Positions 19,618 to 28,597 of a stretch of DNA of 64,000 nt are shown here, piece after piece. The DNA comes from Candidatus Tectimicrobiota bacterium (GTDB lineage Bacteria > JACPUC01). The number at the start of each line of letters is the position of its first letter. The stretch's first letter is position 1. The notes beneath the pieces are model-generated. The model saw nothing but the letters and a program-made list of their open reading frames with translations. It was not told the DNA's origin and searched no databases. The stretch covers positions 124,001-188,000 of the forward strand of contig JACPUC010000001.1 of NCBI GenBank assembly GCA_016192455.1, given 5' to 3'. A program made the position numbers and the translations under genes.

Positions 19618-19923
19618 CTGACTACGCGCGCCTTCGCACCCTTACGGCGCGGCAGCTCATCGGGGCGCTCACGCAAGACGGCTTTCGGTTTGTGCGGCAG
19701 AGGGGCAGCCACCACCGCTATCGGCACCCGGATGGGAGAAGGGTCACCGTCCCCTTCACGCGCAGGGGAGAAACGCGTGTGGCGTCTCTCCCTCGTTACC
19801 GCTCCCACCGTCCCCTTCACGCGCAGGGGAGAAACTTTCGCCCCGAAAACACTCCGCCACATCATCGAAAGCCAGGCACGCTGGACGGAAGAAGACCTCG
19901 CGCGCCTTGGCCTTGCTCCATAG
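19614..19923 (+). pseudogene. hicA: HicA-family toxin disrupted by a 61-bp insertion
   Basis: The first 54 codons give a normal HicA mRNA interferase start (LTARQLIGALTQDGFRFVRQ, RGSHHRYRHPDGRRVTVPF) with the catalytic His of GSHH. After GGGGAGAAAC at 19774 the frame is thrown by a 61-bp insertion. Removing 19775-19835 restores a seamless, family-like C-terminus, GETFAPKTLRHIIES and TEEDLARLGLAP, ending at 19923 (82 residues). As it stands the first frame runs on to 19988 with unrelated sequence. The toxin is probably inactive, though the 54-residue core might retain some function. Confidence 0.85.
19745..19835 (+). repeat. 30-bp direct repeat / 31-bp spacer / 30-bp repeat inside hicA (CRISPR-like unit)
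   Basis: Identical 30-bp blocks at 19745-19774 and 19806-19835 begin CACCGTCCCC and end AGGGGAGAAAC. Each has inverted arms TCCCCT/AGGGGA and a GAAAC end, resembling CRISPR repeats. The unique 31 bp between them has no match to hicA. The period of 61 bp equals a type I-E repeat plus spacer (29+32). One copy is native hicA coding sequence, so this is not an ordinary array. Confidence 0.8.
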
Positions 19924-19959
19924 CGAAGCAGGTACGCAAAGCGGTCAAAAGGGCAAAAC

Positions 19960-20583
19960 ATGGCCGAGATGCCGAACATATCACCTGATGAATTCAAGCG
20001 AGGGTACCTGGCTTTCCAGAAACACGTACACAGACCCTCCTGGTATAAGACGGCGACGGTCCTGGTTCGGCACTCTTGGGGCGATCCGAGAGAGATGGCA
20101 GATGGAATAGCCGTACTGCTTCTGACCTGGAACAAACGCTTTTATAAGTACGGGTCCTTCGACTTTGACCGATTAGAGGAGGCCCTGCGAAGGAACATGG
20201 GCGTGATCGAGGGGCTCCGGGCGCGCCACATTCAATCGCTTGTGGTGGCTGATGAACCCATCATCAGGCAGCTTTTCCTGGATTTCCTCGAGGCGCTGCG
20301 AATCAAGGAAGGGAAGAAGACGAAGGATCGCCCGATGGTCGCCGTGGCGAAGGCTCTACACCTTCTTGCACCGGACTTTCTCCCCATATGGGATCGCAAG
20401 ATTGCCAGAGCCTACACTGGCTCCTACTACTCCAATCCCGACCACAAGTACGTGGCCTTCGCCTACAAGATGCAGCACCTCGCGCGACAACTCCACGAGC
20501 ATGTCCCGCCGAACGGCGGGCGGACGTTCTTGAAACTGATCGACGAGTACAATTACTCCAGGTACACGAAGCGTTGGATTTAA
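19960..20583 (+). CDS. Uncharacterised protein, accessory region
   Basis: A 207-residue soluble protein that I do not recognise. Visible features are aromatic-rich helices (FKRGYLAFQKHVHRPSWYKTA, VLLLTWNKRFYKYGSFDFDRLE) and a K-LH-L-PD-P-WD pattern (VAVAKALHLLAPDFLPIWDRKIARAY) that recurs in small uncharacterised accessory proteins with a helical, glycosylase-like core. It follows the broken hicBA pair by 36 bp in the same direction and has lower GC than flanking core genes, so it may have arrived with that module. No membrane segment or signal peptide. Confidence 0.65.
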   Translation: MAEMPNISPDEFKRGYLAFQKHVHRPSWYKTATVLVRHSWGDPREMADGIAVLLLTWNKRFYKYGSFDFDRLEEALRRNMGVIEGLRARHIQSLVVADEPIIRQLFLDFLEALRIKEGKKTKDRPMVAVAKALHLLAPDFLPIWDRKIARAYTGSYYSNPDHKYVAFAYKMQHLARQLHEHVPPNGGRTFLKLIDEYNYSRYTKRWI

Positions 20584-20586
20584 CTG

Positions 20587-20760
20587 ATGCAGAGGACTTC
20601 GCAGGAACCGAAGAGCTGGCTTTCGGCGGCACTGGCTTTGCTGGTCCACGCCGCGCGATTCAATCCTGGCGACACCGTTGCGCCGCCGATGGCCATTCAC
20701 CTGGATCCTTGATGCTCAGCAGGTTCAGGAATTCTTCAAGGGACGGGACGATTCCTGAAT
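20587..20760 (+). other. Possible decayed small gene
   Basis: An ATG at 20587 starts 41 codons (MQRTSQEPKSW... APPMAIHLDP) that stop at TGA 20710. Dropping one T at that point would continue in a second frame with DAQQVQEFFKGRDDS and a stop just before the acyl-CoA dehydrogenase. This looks like the frameshifted remnant of a short gene, but no family is recognised and chance is possible. Confidence 0.3.
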
Positions 20761-20800
20761 GCATGAAGCGCCCAGGATAACCGTTTCACGAGGCCGCCGC

Positions 20801-21955
20801 ATGGACTTTACCTTCTCCCCTGAGCTCGAGCGCCTGCGCCAGACCATGCGCGCCTTCACCGAGCAGGAGGTGAAGCCGCTGGCCGGGCAGATCGATCGGC
20901 GGGGCGAAGTCCCCCGGGGCCTCATCGCGCGCCTGGCGGAGCTTGGGTGCTTCGGGCTCCCCTTCCCGACGGAGTATGGCGGCGGCGGCCTGGGAGAGCT
21001 GGGCTACTGCGTCATGATGGAGGAGCTGGGGCACGGCTGCGCCTCGGTCTCCGCTACCGTCGCGGCGCACGTCAGCATCGGCGTCACGGCGATCGCCCTG
21101 GATGGCGGCGAGGCGCTGAAGCGCGCCTACCTGCCGGCCCTCTGCCGCGGTGAGAAGCTGGCGGCGTACGCCCTCACCGAGGCAGGCGCCGGCTCCGACG
21201 CCGGGGCCATGCGCACCGCGGCGCGGGACGCGGGCGAGGCGTTCCTCCTGAACGGCGAGAAGATGTTCATCACCAACGGCGGCTTCGCCGACGTCATCAC
21301 CACCTTCGCCGTCACCGACGCCGCCAAGCGCAGCCGCGGCGGCATCACCTGCTTTGTCGTCGAGGCGGCCTGGCCGGGGGTCTCCACGGCGAGCGTCGGC
21401 GAGAAGATGGGGCTGCGCGGCTCGAGCACCACGTTCGTGCGTTACGACAACGTCCGCGTGCCGAAGGAAAACGTCGTCGGGCAGGTCGGCGCAGGCTTCC
21501 GCACCGCCATGCGCACCCAGGACATCGGCCGACTCAGCATCGCGGCTACCGCTCTCGGCGCGACGAAGGAAGTGCTCGCTTTGTGCCGCGCGCACGCCGC
21601 CCAGCAGCCGTACCGCGGTAAGCCCCTGGCTGAGCAGCAGATCATTCAATTCATGCTGGCGGACATCGCCGCGAACGTCTACGCCATCGAGAGCATGCTC
21701 TACCGCTGCGCCTGGATGGCGGATGCGGGGATGCCGTTCACGCGCGAAGCCTCCATCACCAAGATGCTCGCCTCCGACATGCAGGACCGCGTCATCGACC
21801 TGGGGCTGCAAATCCAGGGAGCGGCGGGAGTCCGCGTCGGGTCCACCCTGGAACGCTTCTATCGGGATGCTCGCATCAGCCGCATCTTCGAAGGGACGAA
21901 CGAGATTCAGCGGCTTGTCATCGCGCGCGACGTGCTGCAGCGCGGCGCTGGCTAG
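20801..21955 (+). CDS. Acyl-CoA dehydrogenase
   Basis: A 384-residue FAD-dependent acyl-CoA dehydrogenase, catalysing alpha,beta-dehydrogenation of an acyl-CoA. Helical N-domain (FSPELERLRQTMRAFTEQEVKP), the YALTEAGAGSDAGAMRTAA FAD-binding signature, the INGEKMFITNGGFADV strand, and near the C-terminus RISRIFEGTNEIQRLVIARDVL with the catalytic Glu and the second family signature are all present. The ATG at 20801 fits the family start; upstream codons add a non-conserved tail. Chain-length preference cannot be read. It is not clustered with an ETF or enoyl-CoA hydratase. Confidence 0.95.
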   Translation: MDFTFSPELERLRQTMRAFTEQEVKPLAGQIDRRGEVPRGLIARLAELGCFGLPFPTEYGGGGLGELGYCVMMEELGHGCASVSATVAAHVSIGVTAIALDGGEALKRAYLPALCRGEKLAAYALTEAGAGSDAGAMRTAARDAGEAFLLNGEKMFITNGGFADVITTFAVTDAAKRSRGGITCFVVEAAWPGVSTASVGEKMGLRGSSTTFVRYDNVRVPKENVVGQVGAGFRTAMRTQDIGRLSIAATALGATKEVLALCRAHAAQQPYRGKPLAEQQIIQFMLADIAANVYAIESMLYRCAWMADAGMPFTREASITKMLASDMQDRVIDLGLQIQGAAGVRVGSTLERFYRDARISRIFEGTNEIQRLVIARDVLQRGAG

Positions 21956-22098
21956 CTCCGCCCAGGGAGCGGCGCGGCACCACAGCGGGGACAGGCGGGA
22001 ACGCTCGGCGCCCGTGCTGATCTCGTTCAACCGCGTTGTGACTTAAGGTGTGAAGCGAAGGGATGTAAGGCAAGGCGAGGAGCGCTGAGGAGGCGCAG

Positions 22099-25000
22099 GT
22101 GAAGAAACTGGCCATCAGCACGGGCATTGTCCTCCTCCTCCTCGTGGCCGCCGTGGCCCTTCTGCCGTTCCTCGTCAGCCTTGATGCCTATCGGGACTTC
22201 GTCGTCTCGCAAGCGGAGGAGTACCTCGGTCGCCCGCTCAGTGTGGGGGAGATGCGGCTGGCATTGTGGCGCGGCGCGGGGATCGAGCTGCGGGATGTGC
22301 GGATGGGAAATGCCGCCGGCTTCTCGGCGACGGACGCGCTGCGCCTGAAGCGCCTCCACCTCGGTTTCAAGCCTCTCCCCCTGCTGCGCGGTATCGTCAC
22401 CCTGCAGAGCGTCCTCATCGAGCGCCTGGTGCTCCTGATCGAGATTGCTCCGGACGGCCAGACGAACTTCTCCGACCTGCTGCGGCAGCTCTCCGCCGCG
22501 TCCTCCCAGAATCCCCGCTCGGCGGCTGTCCTGCCCGCCGCCGGTCGGGTCCTCACCTTCGCCGATCCCTCTCCCCAGAGCTCATTCCTCAGCAGCGTGA
22601 CGTTCGAGAAGCTGCGGCTGCGGAACGCCACCCTCGTGCTGCGCCAGTCCGCCCACTCTTGGGCCCCAACACTGGAGCGTCAGGTTCGCCGCATCGATCT
22701 CACCGCCGGCCCATTCGCCTTTGGAGCGACGCTGCCCGTCACGCTGGCCGCCCTGCTGGGGAGCCGCGGCAGCCAGAACCTGCGCCTGCAGGGCACGCTG
22801 AAAGGCCTGACCCCGGACTTCGCCCTCGCCCCTCTGGTGGTGGATGGAACGCTGAAGCTGGAGAAACTGCCGCTTCCCTGGCTGGCGGGGATGCTGGGCA
22901 AGCCCCTGCCCGTGAGCGCGGGCCTCCTGACGCTGAGCACAAAGTTCGAGGGGAGCGTGGCTCGACGCTTTCGCCTGCGCGGGTCGATGCGCGCGGAAGA
23001 CCTGGCCGGCAGCCTGGGTGCGTCCGGCGTGCAGTTCCCGCGCTCCGTGGGCCTTACCTACGATCTCCAGTACCTCGTCCCGGAGCAGCGCCTGCGCCTT
23101 GAGCCGTCCACCCTCAGCCTCGACAGTCAACGCCTCTCCCTCCGGGGCAGCGTGGAGCGTCTAGGCAGCGCGCCGCGCCTTGACCTCGCCATGAAGGGAG
23201 AGTCGATCGTGGTGGAGCGCCTCCTGGCGGAGAACCCTTCCTTTGCCCGGATGGTTCAGGGCTTTCTCGAGGTGCAGGGAGCAGCCCGCGTCGCCGCCAG
23301 TCTGCAAGGAGAGCTGCACGCATGGGCGGGGCGTGCCGAGGTGGACCTGCAGGCCGCCGAGCTGCGCTCCGGCTCGATCCTCAGCAAGCGACACGGCCAA
23401 CCCGCCAGGCTCGCGGTGCAGGTGAGCGGCGGAGGCGGCCGGGTGCAGATTCAGGAGTTGGCGCTCGCGCTGCCGCCGCTTGCCGTCCGCGCGCAGGGGA
23501 GCCTGCAGCCGGCGCACTGGGCGCTGCGCGGCACGGCCGCCGCGGGCGAGCCAGGCAGAGGGAAGAGCGGGGCGGTGCTGGAGGAGCTTGTCGCGCTGCT
23601 GCCGTTCCTCAAGGCCGTCCTCCCGCCGGGCCTGTCCCTCGATGGTCCGCTCGCCTTCCGCTTCGGCCTGCAGGGGAAACCGAGCCAGCTCAAGCTCTCG
23701 GCAACGTTCGATGGCACGCCCGCCTCGGTGCGGTACAAGGAAGTGCTCCACAAACCGGCGGGTCTCCCCGCCGCCATCTCCATGGAGGGCGAGGTCGGCG
23801 CCGACTCCCTCAGCCTCGCGCCTCTGCGGGTTGCATTCGGCGCTTTCGAGATGGAGGGATCGGGCCGCCTCGAGAACTTTGCCTCCCCCTTCCTGAAGCT
23901 CACCCTGCGCAGCAACCGCCTCGAGGTGATGCGTCTCACCCCCATGTTGCCGGGCCTCGGGGACCGCCACCTCACCGGCGCCGTGCACCTGCGGCTCTCC
24001 GCGCAGGGGCCGCTCGATGCCGCGGCCTGGGGGACCGAGGCGCCGCAGCTCGATGGCCGCCTGGAGCTGCTCGGCATCGGCCCGCTCGAGGAGAGCCGGG
24101 CGCTGTTGCATGGCTTCGGCCTGACCTTGCCGCCGCACCTGCGGCTTGCCGGCAAATTGAGCGGCAACCTGAGCGCCGCAACCCAGCCGAGCGGCCTGCA
24201 GGTGCGCAGCGATCTGGACCTCCGCGATGCGGCGCTCAGCTACGCGGAGCTCTTCGCCAAGCCCGCGGGTCTCGCCGGCGGGCTGCGCTTCGCGGGCGCC
24301 CTGAAGGGGCCGGACCTTGCCGTCGAGGCGCTGCGTCTCGATCTCGGGGCGGCCGAGGTCGAGGGCAAGGGGGTGGTGCGCAACCTTGGCAATCCGGAGC
24401 TTGACCTCTCTTTCACGGTGACGCTGCGCCCCCCTGCCGCGCGCCCTCCTTCGCCCCCTCCCTCGCCGCTGAAGAAGTCGGCCCTGTCGGGGCGCGGCAC
24501 GCTGAAGGCCCGGCTGCAAGGCCCACTGAACGACCTGTCGCGACTGCGCGGCTCGGGACGGCTGGAGGCTCCCGAGCTCATCGTCTCCGGCGGGCGGTTC
24601 CAGGAGGTGAACGGCGCCGTGGCGCTGGCAGAGGGCATCCTGGAGCTGCGGCCATTCACCTTCCGCGCCTTCGGAGGACGCCAGGAGGGAGAGGTCTCCC
24701 TGCGCCTCACGGAGGCGGAGCCGCAGGTGCGCCTCCGCACCGAGGTTGCCGACATGCGCCTGGGGGAGGTCCTGCGCTCGATGACCAGCCTCGGCGAGCT
24801 GCTGACCGGCACGATGTCGGGGCGCTTCAGTGGCGCCGGCCGCGGCGCTGAGGTCGAGCGCCTGCTGGCCACCCTGAACGGCGCCGGCCAGATCAGCGTG
24901 CGCGATGGGGAGTTGACGAGGTTGAACGTGCTGGAGCAGGCCGCCAAGCTCGCCCAGGCGCTCGGCCTCAAGAGCGGCCCGCAGGCCTCCGGCGGCACGC

Positions 25001-25869
25001 CGTTCCGCGAGCTCAGCACCCCGATCCAGGTGCAGGAGGGCAGGGTGATCACGCCCGCGGTCGTGCTCCGCAGCCGCGACCTCGATGCCGCCGCCAGCGG
25101 CTCCTTTGCTTTCGACCTGACAGGGCAGTATGAGATTGACGTCCTCCTGTCAGCGGAGCTGAGCCGGCGCTTCGGTGGCAAGCTGACGCGCGCCTTGCGC
25201 AACCAGCAGGGCCGCCTCTCCCTTCCCCTCCGCATCAGCGGCGATCTGACGCGCCCGACGATCCGGCCGGGTGAGAAGCTCGCCGAGGCGCTCGCCTCCG
25301 CGATCGCCAGCTCCATTCTCGGCGGCGGCAGCGAAGGGAGTATCTCCGCGCCGGCCGCGGAGTCGGTGAGCAAGCTCGTTGGCTCCCTCCTCGGTGGTAG
25401 CTCGAAGCGAAGTCAGGAGCGCGCCGCCGCTCCCGCCGCCGCCCCGGAGGAAGCCCCGCGGGCGGAACCTCCCCCTTCCGAGGCCAGGCGGGCGGCAACG
25501 GTGGAGCCGCCGGCCCTCGCCATCGCGGCAAGCCCCACGCGCCTGCGGCGCGGCGTCCGCCTCGATCTGACGCTCAGCATCACCCCGGGAGCCACGCCGC
25601 GGCCGGTGGACGGCTACGTCCTCATCGAGCTGCCAAATCAGCAGCGCCTCTTCATCGGGAGTGACGGACGCCTGAGCGAGCAGCCGGTGGCGTTGCGGGC
25701 GCGCTTCCAGCCGCGCTCCTTCTCCGGCTCCATCTTCAGTCACACCATCAGCCAGGAGCCGCCAGGTACGTACAACGTCTACGCCGTCCTCGTCGAGCCT
25801 GGCGGCGATCCCCTGCGGCAAGGGGATTGGGTCTCTCCCCTGGCGACCGCCTCATTTGTCGTCGAGTGA
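22099..25869 (+). CDS. AsmA-family inner-membrane protein with extra C-terminal beta domain
   Basis: A 1256-residue AsmA-like protein (bridge-type lipid transport or outer-membrane assembly in Gram-negatives). A GTG start after GAGGAGG gives an N-terminal membrane anchor at residues 5-27. The AsmA N-domain follows (DAYRDFVVSQAEEYLGRPLSVGEMRL), then long beta-rich groove repeats and the AsmA_2-like C-part (GTMSGRFSGAGRG, LNGAGQISVRDGELTRLNVLEQ, SGSFAFDLTGQYEIDVLLSAELSRR). After a Pro/Ala/Glu linker (about 1105-1150), the last 110 residues form an additional beta-sandwich-like domain (RLRRGVRLDLTLSI, GYVLIELPNQQRLFIG, PPGTYNVYAVLVEPGG) not usual in the family. Confidence 0.88.
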   Translation: MKKLAISTGIVLLLLVAAVALLPFLVSLDAYRDFVVSQAEEYLGRPLSVGEMRLALWRGAGIELRDVRMGNAAGFSATDALRLKRLHLGFKPLPLLRGIVTLQSVLIERLVLLIEIAPDGQTNFSDLLRQLSAASSQNPRSAAVLPAAGRVLTFADPSPQSSFLSSVTFEKLRLRNATLVLRQSAHSWAPTLERQVRRIDLTAGPFAFGATLPVTLAALLGSRGSQNLRLQGTLKGLTPDFALAPLVVDGTLKLEKLPLPWLAGMLGKPLPVSAGLLTLSTKFEGSVARRFRLRGSMRAEDLAGSLGASGVQFPRSVGLTYDLQYLVPEQRLRLEPSTLSLDSQRLSLRGSVERLGSAPRLDLAMKGESIVVERLLAENPSFARMVQGFLEVQGAARVAASLQGELHAWAGRAEVDLQAAELRSGSILSKRHGQPARLAVQVSGGGGRVQIQELALALPPLAVRAQGSLQPAHWALRGTAAAGEPGRGKSGAVLEELVALLPFLKAVLPPGLSLDGPLAFRFGLQGKPSQLKLSATFDGTPASVRYKEVLHKPAGLPAAISMEGEVGADSLSLAPLRVAFGAFEMEGSGRLENFASPFLKLTLRSNRLEVMRLTPMLPGLGDRHLTGAVHLRLSAQGPLDAAAWGTEAPQLDGRLELLGIGPLEESRALLHGFGLTLPPHLRLAGKLSGNLSAATQPSGLQVRSDLDLRDAALSYAELFAKPAGLAGGLRFAGALKGPDLAVEALRLDLGAAEVEGKGVVRNLGNPELDLSFTVTLRPPAARPPSPPPSPLKKSALSGRGTLKARLQGPLNDLSRLRGSGRLEAPELIVSGGRFQEVNGAVALAEGILELRPFTFRAFGGRQEGEVSLRLTEAEPQVRLRTEVADMRLGEVLRSMTSLGELLTGTMSGRFSGAGRGAEVERLLATLNGAGQISVRDGELTRLNVLEQAAKLAQALGLKSGPQASGGTPFRELSTPIQVQEGRVITPAVVLRSRDLDAAASGSFAFDLTGQYEIDVLLSAELSRRFGGKLTRALRNQQGRLSLPLRISGDLTRPTIRPGEKLAEALASAIASSILGGGSEGSISAPAAESVSKLVGSLLGGSSKRSQERAAAPAAAPEEAPRAEPPPSEARRAATVEPPALAIAASPTRLRRGVRLDLTLSITPGATPRPVDGYVLIELPNQQRLFIGSDGRLSEQPVALRARFQPRSFSGSIFSHTISQEPPGTYNVYAVLVEPGGDPLRQGDWVSPLATASFVVE

Positions 25870-25922
25870 AGCGTCGCTGCATGAGCCGGCATCCCGCGCC
25901 GGCAGATGGTGAGGGAGGCATC

Positions 25923-26231
25923 ATGTTCGTGGTGGAGTTCAGCATTGCGCCCTTCGGCAAAGGTGAGAGCGTCAGCCCGTGGGTGGCGAAGGCCGTGGAG
26001 ATCGTGGAAGCCAGCGGCCTCGACTACCGCTTGAACCCGATGGGGACGATCCTGGAAGGCGACTGGGAGGAGGTCTTCGACACCATCCGCAAGTGCTGGG
26101 AGGCGCTCGAACAGGACTGCGACCGGGTGCAGCTCATCATCAAGGCCGACTGGCGGCGCGGCGCCGCGGGCCGCCTGCTGAGCAAGATCGCCGCGGTCGA
26201 AGAGAAGCTGGGACACAAGGTGAAGACGTAG
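25923..26231 (+). CDS. MTH1187-family thiamine-binding protein (DUF77)
   Basis: A 102-residue ferredoxin-fold protein of the YqgV/MTH1187 (DUF77) family, members of which bind thiamine or related ligands. It starts MFVVEFSIAPFGKGESVSPWVAKAVEIVEASGLDY, then LNPMGTILEGDWEEVFDTIRKCWE, as expected for the family. A GAGGGAGG ribosome site precedes the ATG. It follows the AsmA gene by 53 bp in the same direction. Function in vivo is uncertain. Confidence 0.88.
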   Translation: MFVVEFSIAPFGKGESVSPWVAKAVEIVEASGLDYRLNPMGTILEGDWEEVFDTIRKCWEALEQDCDRVQLIIKADWRRGAAGRLLSKIAAVEEKLGHKVKT

Positions 26232-26322
26232 CGAGCAGCTCCCCGCCGGCGGCAGGAGGTTGAGGTGGCGACGCTCGACGTCGCTGGCTGAGCGCGGGCC
26301 GGGGCGCGCGTATTGCCCCCGC

Positions 26323-27420
26323 CTACGGCTGCGGAAGCGCCGCGCCGCGCTCTTCCCTGAGGCATTGCGCGAGTCGGCGCAGCCCCTCCTCGAGCATCGG
26401 GGTCTCGCCGCCGCAGCTCAGGCGGAACGCCGTCGGCTCGCCGAAGACGTCGCCGGGAACGACGCGCGTGTCGTAGGCGGCCGCCAGCCGCTGCACGAAG
26501 GGGCGCGCCGGGGCATTTCCCGGCAGGTATGGGAAGAAGATCGGCCCGGCTTCCGGGCGGTAGCAGGAGAGGCCCGGCTGCCGCGCCAGGAACTCAAGCG
26601 CTAGACGCCGGTTCCGCTCCAGGGCGCTCCGCGACCAGGCATCGAGGCGGTCCGCGTGCGCCAGGAGGGTGAGGGCAACCTCTTCCGTCGGTGCCGGGTT
26701 CGACACGTGGCAGACCATGGCCGCCTCGACGATGCTGCGGCAGAGCGGCGCGGCCGCCACCACCCAGCCGACTCGCAGGCTCGACAGCCCCCACACCTTG
26801 GTGAGCGTATCGACGCTGAGACAGTGCGGGCCGAACCGCGCCAGCGGCGGCAGCGCCGGTTGGAACCGCCGGTAGGCTTCATCGCAGAGGACCCACGCCC
26901 CTGCCCGCCGCGCGATCTCGGCGATGGCGGCCAGCCTGTCGCCGCCGAGCGCCGCGCCGGAAGGGTTGTGGAGGTTCGTCAAGACGATGAGCTTGCAGCC
27001 CGGGGCCGCGGCGGCGAGCGCCTCGAGGTCCGGCTGGTAGCCGGCGGCGCGGGGCCGAGGGAAGCGGCGCACCCCGGCGCCGAGGGCGCGCGGCACGGCG
27101 ACGAGCGGATCGTAGGCCGGCTCCTCGACGAGGGCCACGTCTCCCGGCTCGAGCAGCGCCGCGAAGACGAGGAAGTTCGTCATCGAGGCGCCGAGGCTCA
27201 CCACCACCTCCTCCGCTCCCACGCCGTAGCGCGCCCCGAGGGCGGCGCGCAGTTCCCCGGCGCCGCCGACCGCGCCGGGTCGGAGCCGCAGCGGCGGCGT
27301 CTCAATGCCGAGCTCCGCCAGGTTCGGGGTGGGCGCGTCACTCTTGGCCAGATCGTAGGAGACCGCCGCGGCCTGCTCGAAGCAGAACCAGCGCAGGATG
27401 TCGGGCGCCGCGAAACGCAT
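26323..27420 (-). CDS. PLP-dependent aminotransferase, class I/II
   Basis: A 365-residue fold-type I aminotransferase. Key parts: LGASMTNFLVF (phosphate-binding start), VEEPAYDPLVAVPRAL, VLTNLHNPSGAALGG (Asn binding the PLP ring O), VLCDEAYRRF (Asp-x-Ala-Tyr), then the Schiff-base Lys in SVDTLTKVWGLSSLRVGWVV, and the C-terminal FRLSCGGET with the carboxylate-binding Arg. The ATG at 27420 has GGAGAG upstream. Divergent from the PIG-L deacetylase. Amino acid specificity cannot be told. Confidence 0.9.
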   Translation of the reverse strand: MRFAAPDILRWFCFEQAAAVSYDLAKSDAPTPNLAELGIETPPLRLRPGAVGGAGELRAALGARYGVGAEEVVVSLGASMTNFLVFAALLEPGDVALVEEPAYDPLVAVPRALGAGVRRFPRPRAAGYQPDLEALAAAAPGCKLIVLTNLHNPSGAALGGDRLAAIAEIARRAGAWVLCDEAYRRFQPALPPLARFGPHCLSVDTLTKVWGLSSLRVGWVVAAAPLCRSIVEAAMVCHVSNPAPTEEVALTLLAHADRLDAWSRSALERNRRLALEFLARQPGLSCYRPEAGPIFFPYLPGNAPARPFVQRLAAAYDTRVVPGDVFGEPTAFRLSCGGETPMLEEGLRRLAQCLREERGAALPQP

Positions 27421-27603
27421 CGGTTCTCTCTCCCCACCTTGTCTTGCCTGCCTCGCTGCGCGGAGAGCCACCCCTCGCCGCCATGAAGCGCGGCTTGCCT
27501 GGCAGCCCCGTCTCGCGTAGAGTGCGGCGCGAAGGGATGAGATGCGCGCGGCGGCCCGCCGGGGGGGTCGTGCTCGCTCCGCGCCGCGCCCTCAGGTGCC
27601 GCG

Positions 27604-28356
27604 ATGCCTCCGTCCCACCGTCTCCTGCTGGTGAAAGCGCATCCCGACGATGAGTCCTACGGCCATGCCGGGCTCATCTTGCGGTGCCGCCAGCGTCGCA
27701 TCCCCGTGGCGCTCGTCTGCGCCACGCGGGGCGAAGCCGGCATCACCCCGGGCATGCTGCCGGCCGGCGAAGAGGCCGGCGCCCTGCGGCTGCGCGAGCT
27801 GGCGGCGGCGCGTCAGGTTCTTGGACTGCAGCGGGTTGAGGTCATCGGTGTGCCGGACGGGCAGAGCGAGCGCTGGGACCTGCCGCTGGTGCGCAACCAC
27901 GTCGCCCGCGCCATGCGCGCCTTCCGTCCGACGGTCGTCGCGACTTTTGGCCCCGAGGGTGTGACGGGGCATCCCGACCACATCACCATCGGCCGCGTCG
28001 CCACCGAGGTCTTCTTCGAGCTGCGGGCGCAGTGGCACACGGAGCACACGCTCGCGGACGGCTCCCTGGGCCGGCTCTACCACGTGGCGGTGCCGAAAGA
28101 GTTTGAACGTCGCCGCCCCGGGGAGTTGCGCGGCCGCGGCGACATCACCACCATCCTTGATGTCTCCGACCTCTGGGAGCAGAAACGCGACGCGCTGCGG
28201 TGTCACGCCAGTCAGACGCGGCACGTCGACCTGGAGGATCCTGCCCTGCGGGAGGCGCTCAGCCGGGAGCACCTCGTGCGCGTCTTCCCTCCCCCGCCTG
28301 CCGGTCTGCGCGAAACCGATCTTTTTTCCGAATCGGATCTCTCGCTCATCACTTGA
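27604..28356 (+). CDS. PIG-L family (LmbE-like) N-deacetylase
   Basis: A 250-residue zinc-dependent deacetylase of the PIG-L/LmbE family, which removes acetyl groups from N-acetylglucosamine-type substrates (as in MshB, BshB or GPI synthesis). The zinc motif AHPDDE is at residues 12-17 and the second metal motif GHPDH at 122-126. CATRGEAGITPGML is the usual glycine-rich loop. It is convergent with the polyprenyl synthase gene. Given the downstream glycosylation cluster it might act on an amino sugar, but bacillithiol/mycothiol-like roles are also possible. Confidence 0.9.
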   Translation: MPPSHRLLLVKAHPDDESYGHAGLILRCRQRRIPVALVCATRGEAGITPGMLPAGEEAGALRLRELAAARQVLGLQRVEVIGVPDGQSERWDLPLVRNHVARAMRAFRPTVVATFGPEGVTGHPDHITIGRVATEVFFELRAQWHTEHTLADGSLGRLYHVAVPKEFERRRPGELRGRGDITTILDVSDLWEQKRDALRCHASQTRHVDLEDPALREALSREHLVRVFPPPPAGLRETDLFSESDLSLIT

Positions 28357-28597
28357 GCTGGGCGCCAGTCCGCTCGGCGCCGCCCGTTGCAGGGGGTGCC
28401 CGCCGGGTAAGGCAGCGGGGCGCCCCGCGCGGCGACCGGGCTCGTCCCGTGCTGGTTGGTGGCTTGGGAATCCCTCCTCGCGAGCAGGTGCGACAGCGGC
28501 GAAGTAGACCAGGGCGAAGGGGGCGATCGCGGCAGGGAAGCGGAGAGGAGGGGAGAGCGGCGGCGTACCGTGGCGCTCGTGACGGCGGAGCCGACGC

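Noticed and set aside
19745-19835. Calling this a standard CRISPR array
   Set aside because: Only two repeats, one of which is native hicA coding sequence, and no cas genes or leader in view; kept as a possible off-target insertion instead.
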